Below are positions 60,284 to 64,000 of a DNA stretch of 64,000 bases, piece after piece. The stretch covers positions 620,001-684,000 of the forward strand of contig JAVSML010024431.1 of the NCBI GenBank assembly GCA_038503035.1, in the 5' to 3' direction. The DNA comes from Crocodylus rhombifer (Eukaryota > Chordata > Crocodylia > Crocodylidae). The stretch's first letter is position 1. Every line of letters starts with the position of its first letter. Below the pieces are notes generated by a model that worked only from the letters and a program-made list of their open reading frames with translations, was not told the origin of the DNA and did not search any database. The position numbers were made by a program, and so were the translations under genes.

Positions 60284-60384
60284 GTATCCAGATTGTAGCT
60301 GTATTGGTCTAGAGGAAAAGGCAGTCGGGACTTGTGGTAGAGATGATATTTTTTTATTAGACCAACAAGATTTTTGCAAAAAAA
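60284..60384 (+). repeat. Terminal segment of palindromic repeat family, second of a pair
   Basis: A direct repeat of 59870-59970 at an offset of 414 bp, with about one difference per eight bases. The unrelated-looking stretch between them is not a tandem unit I can identify. Confidence 0.8.
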
Positions 60385-62842
60385 TTTCTTTCATTACAAA
60401 TGTGTGTTGCCATACTTGTGTACTCTTGTTTCCAGCAGCCTGTTGAATGTGTTAATTCATCCATCATCTAATTAGGTCAAAATGTGTTTCTGATAGTTAT
60501 TCCTTCCTGGAATTTATGCTTAATTTTTATAGTTATTTGGTTGTTCTAGTTCTTTTCTGGTTATTGCCTTGTCTTCCCACAACCTCCAGTTCCCTTGCTG
60601 GTACAGAAACTTACAAATGAATTTGCTTTCCACTATCAGCTTTAGTGTGATTAATCCTATTGCCTTGCACTATGGCACTGTCAAATAATTTTGCACACCA
60701 TTGGTTTGCACTCCATACTAAGGTTTCACTTGCTATTTTGTCTGACTCTAAAGAAGGTAACACACTTTATATAAAGCATGCAAAATGGAGACTTTATTTC
60801 TTCTGTCTTCTTCCAAATACTAAGTTAATAGTCTGGTATGTATACCCTTTCTTATCCTATTAGTTTATCGTAGCCCTGGCTGAAAGCCCACACCTCCCTC
60901 TGGAATTTCTTTAAAGGGCTCTGAAGAGTTGGAGAGACTTTTTTTTTTTTTTTTAAACTCCTGTCACATTCACCTATTGAGCTCCTTAGCATCGGAGGCA
61001 GGAGGAAGGATCCCTTCACACTTGGCTCTAGGTCGTATTATTTGAGGGATATTATATGACTCTTCATACTATTGTCATCTTTGTACCCTTGTGAGTCCTA
61101 CTCTCACATCTAGTTTGGTGACTCGCATATAGTGAGATGGCTAAGAACTACTCAAGATATATGTGAGAAGCAAAGTTTTTAGTGATCTTTTATTGGACTA
61201 ACTGTATAGTTTGGAGAAATGCTATACAAAGTTTTGCCTGAAAGCCCACAAACCCCCTTGCTTCTTCCATGTTGTCTGGGCTATTAAGGCTACAACAAGC
61301 AGTCCAACCCTATCCGGGTATAGACAGACCTAGCTGTTGTATACATGTCAAATTATACTGATAACACACTGTAACTGTTACAGCCACATTTTTATGTAGC
61401 AACACAGGTGTAGCAAAACCATTGCTACTTAAATCTAGAATGAAACCAGGTTAAAGATATAGTGATTTTGTTAAGCTATCACTATAGCAGCATGCAGACT
61501 TAACTGTTACAGCCTAACAGCTAAATTGCATTCCTAAGTGGCTGCCTCCCCACTTCCCGTTTTAAATAAGTTGGAAGGTACGTTTCTTCATAACCTTATG
61601 CTTAAGTCATAAATGCCTTTCTTGTTCACAGACTACCTATTAAAAACTGGGGGCGTCAGGACCCATACTTTGCTGTGTTACAGCCTCTCCTGCAGCTAAC
61701 ATGCTGCATTTTGAGTAAAATCTTTGGTCCCATTTTCTTTTGTGTGGGAATTAGTCTTCTGGTGAGGTCTGTGTTCCCTCTGGAGACTCCCTGCTCATGT
61801 GTTTGTTGTACACAAGAGAAAAGAGAAAGTCCAGCAGCATAGGATCAAAGAGAATGCTGCAACATGGGTGAGAGAGGGGAGGAGGAGCCAGAGAGAGCCT
61901 GAGAGTGGAAGGAAACTTGAGACATACAGCCATAAAGAGAATTCTTTTTTATCTTGCAGTATATAGACCTTTAACTGGCTGAAGTACATCTTTTATGTAC
62001 ATTGGGAGCAACAAGTATAGCTGTTGACTGGAAAGAGTATCAGATAAGAAGCTGTAAAAACAGGTTATATTTTTGCTCCAGCTCATAATGAGAAAAAAAA
62101 ATGTTTACAGTTGATTCTGTATGAGCAATTCCTGGCCCTTCTTAATAGCATGAGATATAGTGAAAAAATGGAAGATTAGCTTAATATAACATATTCCCCT
62201 TATCCCTTGCTGATAATAGATACGTAAGTAGAATTTTTTTATTGTACTAGGACAGATGTACTAGGACTTTAATTCTTTTTTCCACTGAGAAGTCTGCTTT
62301 TCAGCAGTCACGACATTCCAGACTCCCTTACGTATTATAGTCTGATACTGCAGCAGGAAAGCGTGTGTTTTGCTCTTAGCTGCAATTTTAATAAAAATAT
62401 TAGAAATCTCTTATGCTTAGTAACAATGATACTGAAACTGGGGAAAAAATGTATCTGGTAGTTTCTTAAAGAAAGTCTGCGCTGAGTGGGAGCAGCTTTG
62501 TGTCTGACAATAGTCCAATACTAACATTAAAAGCAATAGGAGAAATTTGTATGAATTATTTGCAGCACTGTACATTTTTATTTTTTAATGGGAAGTAAGA
62601 ATTGTATTGTTCTGGAATTCAGTTGTTCTACTAAGTCAGTCATTCATGCCTTGCCTACAATTAAAAAAATTTGCCAGTATAACTGTGTATGTGGGGAGTT
62701 TGGAAAAATCTCATGCATAAGCCAGCTTTTCTGGCAAGGGCCCCAGTGCTATTATGGCAGTAGGGTCATCTTTCTCAATATACCTTATTTCATTTGGGGA
62801 AGTAGTTTAAGCTATATTGGCAGAATTTGTTTGCTGGTTTAA
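60385..62842. other. Intronic sequence, nothing recognised
   Basis: AT-rich and non-coding, with a T tract near 60940. A weak relic of the palindromic family (tcttttattggactaactg near 61188) is present. No exon is seen. Confidence 0.4.
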
Positions 62843-62870
62843 GGTGCATCTCCACTAGGGGAAGCTTAAG
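62843..62870. repeat. Solitary Harbinger-like terminus
   Basis: TAA followed by ggtgcatctccactagggg resembles the terminus of the 39902-40294 element. I found no matching opposite end before the ARHGAP10 exon. Confidence 0.35.
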
Positions 62871-63027
62871 CCATTAATTGTAAGACAGGACATTTTTGAA
62901 CCCTGCTCAGAGATGTAGGAGCACATTTCTGTAGTTTGATATCACACTAAATGGCGTTACAGTTGCTAAAGGCTTTTGCTTAAATTTAAACAAATATAGT
63001 CATAAATCCTTGTTCTTTTCCTCATAG

Positions 63028-63123
63028 ACCTTTCCGCAGCCCAGAGAAAATTTGCCCACTCCCTGAGGGATTTTAAATTTGAGTTCATTGGTGATGCTGA
63101 GACGGATGATGAGCGATGTATAG
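63028..63123 (+). CDS. ARHGAP10: ARHGAP10 (GRAF2) coding exon, BAR domain part 1
   Basis: This exon encodes 31 full codons of the BAR domain of ARHGAP10, a RhoGAP that acts on Rho-family GTPases at membranes and actin structures. The frame reads LSAAQRKFAHSL, then DFKFEF and IGDAETDDERCI. That matches human ARHGAP10 as I recall it, at roughly residues 53-83, better than the paralog ARHGAP26, which has SSAKRKFADSL and FKFQCIGD. It starts after a pyrimidine-rich acceptor ending tag at 63027 and ends at a gtaag donor at 63124. It begins with the last two bases of a codon and ends with the first base of the next (phase 1 on both sides), so its 96 bases keep the frame. An E stands where I recall V in the human GDAVTDDE stretch; E is the state in GRAF paralogs. 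Probably exon 3, but the numbering is not visible here. Confidence 0.93.
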
Positions 63124-63207
63124 GTAAGAAAGAGCTGAATTTGTGCTCATATTTTTGGCCTTGTAATGTATTTCTATGAGGTCTTCATTTTTTTCCCCCT
63201 GTTACAG
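63124..63207 (+). other. ARHGAP10: 84-bp mini-intron of ARHGAP10
   Basis: The donor gtaag follows the first exon directly, and a T/C-rich tract ending in cccctgttacag precedes the second. Joining the flanks restores a GAT (Asp) codon and an uninterrupted frame through ERCI-DASLHEF. The intron is very short next to the upstream intron of at least 60 kb. Confidence 0.92.
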
Positions 63208-63269
63208 ATGCATCTCTGCATGAGTTCTCAAACTTCTTAAAGAATCTTGAAGAACAAAGAGAAATTCTG
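63208..63269 (+). CDS. ARHGAP10: ARHGAP10 (GRAF2) coding exon, BAR domain part 2
   Basis: After the split Asp codon this exon encodes ASLHEFSNFLKNLEEQREIL, a further BAR-domain helix of ARHGAP10. It differs from the human sequence I recall at only one or two positions (H for R in SLREF, L for M at the end). The acceptor is ttacag at 63202-63207 and the donor is gtgagt from 63270. The exon ends on a complete codon (phase 0). With the preceding exon it covers about residues 53-104 of a protein of nearly 800 residues. The PH, RhoGAP and SH3 domains lie beyond the window. It is probably exon 4. Confidence 0.92.
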
Positions 63270-64000
63270 GTGAGTTGAAAGTTCTTTACAGTAAAAATAA
63301 AGTGAGCATAAAACAAGGATAAAAATGAGACCTAACTAAAAATGTTTGTCTTTAAGTTGAACAGCAAGGTGTTGGCATCAGTGTCTTTTTGTAAACTCTT
63401 ATTGGGCAATTTTGAATTTGCTACTGTAAGTTAGTTGTAGCTTCTCCTGACTAAGGGGTAAATACTGTGGCATTCATGAAGAGCTCCCAGAATCTAGATG
63501 AGGCCAGGTACAAAAGTTACACTTATTGTGTGGTAGGTGTGCAGAAAGTGCTGTACAGTCATAACTGAATAGGTGGTCAAGGGACATAGAGCACCATAAA
63601 AATGGTAGGTCCCTCTCTAAGATAACCCTGGAGTGATGTACTGTCAGACTTCAGTGCAGTAGGTTAGAGCACAGTATTGAACATTTGTGCCAAATCCCAT
63701 CGTGACTTAAGGTAGGTCACATTTTGTTGACATACCATTGAGCATTGCAGCACCCAGCTTACCCCCCATCTCCCCATGGGGTGGACGTCTAGCCTAGGCC
63801 AGAGCTCATCTCCTTTGCTAGAGCTCTGGACCAACCCTGTCCCTGGAATCTCACTGATGAAAGTCAGCAGAGCCTCTGTTTCCACGCCTGCCTGCATCCA
63901 TCCTCCAGGGCAGCATATATCCATCCACACAAATAAACCTGTTGCTGAATATCTCTTATTGACTATTGTCATGGGTGCTAGTAAGCAAGTACTAAGTGTG
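63270..64000 (+). other. ARHGAP10: Start of the next ARHGAP10 intron
   Basis: The stretch begins with the gtgagt donor. I see no acceptor followed by a BAR-domain continuation (expected next residues ALSVTETLIKP) before the window ends. The rest is unremarkable intronic sequence. A minus-strand open frame at 63664-63972 has no family I recognise. Confidence 0.7.

Larger units (their letters stand above)
1..63027 (+). other. ARHGAP10: Large upstream ARHGAP10 intron (5' end outside window or unresolved)
   Basis: The acceptor at 63027 shows that the preceding sequence is intron. No frame in the window resembles the ARHGAP10 N-terminus (expected motifs such as EFSDCYLDSP or KFIKELIKDG), so the previous exon is probably left of position 1. 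That reading is by eye: a short exon could be missed, and the far left could lie outside the gene. All other features below sit inside this interval. Confidence 0.6.

Noticed and set aside
1..64000. CRISPR array, bacterial operon, tRNA/rRNA gene or endogenous retrovirus
   Set aside because: No regularly spaced repeats, clustered same-strand genes, cloverleaf/B-box pairs, LTR pairs or retroviral gag/pol motifs were seen. The only reverse transcriptase is of the CR1 LINE type.

Overview
The window reads as nuclear DNA of a sauropsid vertebrate, most likely a crocodilian; a turtle or another archosaur is not excluded. The grounds are AT-rich intronic DNA, young CR1 LINEs ending in a (TCTATGAAA)-type 3' tail, many non-autonomous hAT and Harbinger-like elements, and no mammalian L1/Alu or bacterial gene organisation. 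The species call is inference.

Only one host gene is supported. Near the right edge two small plus-strand exons (63028-63123 and 63208-63269), separated by an 84-bp intron, encode about 52 residues of the N-terminal BAR domain of ARHGAP10 (GRAF2), a BAR-PH-RhoGAP-SH3 protein. Because the first of these exons has a 3' splice site, the sequence before it is intron, and I found no further exon back to position 1. So most or all of 1-63027 appears to be one large intron of ARHGAP10.

Layout. 1-10.2 kb: plain intron with two hAT-type elements (1493-1922, 4725-5019) and a fragment of a dispersed palindromic repeat (about 2282). 10.28-11.83 kb: 5'-truncated CR1, plus strand, ORF2 reverse transcriptase region open except for one TAG. 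12.6-13.0 kb: a TIR element. 13.72-17.39 kb: a minus-strand CR1 with both ends, flanked by a 54-bp target-site duplication, with a long open ORF1 (CCCC knuckle, coiled coil, SGNH esterase), an ORF2 broken by frameshifts and a ~1.04-kb reverse-transcriptase deletion, and a partly duplicated CpG-rich 5' region at 360-bp spacing. 17.46-20.3 kb: two copies of a Harbinger-like MITE. 21.45-22.78, 26.4-26.9, 32.0-32.6 and 45.67-47.15 kb: four copies of one hAT-type family with GC-rich cores. 29.2-30.0 kb: a hAT-type element with another nested in it. 32.7-35.1 kb: three short DNA transposons. 39.9-42.0 kb: a Harbinger-like element and a TIR element. 47.9-48.1 kb: a fold-back repeat. 49.3-52.0 kb: two hAT-type elements and a GC-rich repeat. 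53.2-54.4 kb: a zinc-finger-like fossil and a ~494-bp inverted repeat. 56.8-57.0 kb: a CR1 3' end. 59.9-60.4 kb: a directly duplicated repeat.

Several of the longest open frames begin at TTG rather than ATG and are stretches of retrotransposon, not host genes. I see no operon, CRISPR array, tRNA/rRNA gene or new defence-like system. The most informative content is the transposon archaeology: the CR1 with a long target duplication, the shared hAT target motif, the nested insertions and the unexplained inverted repeats.
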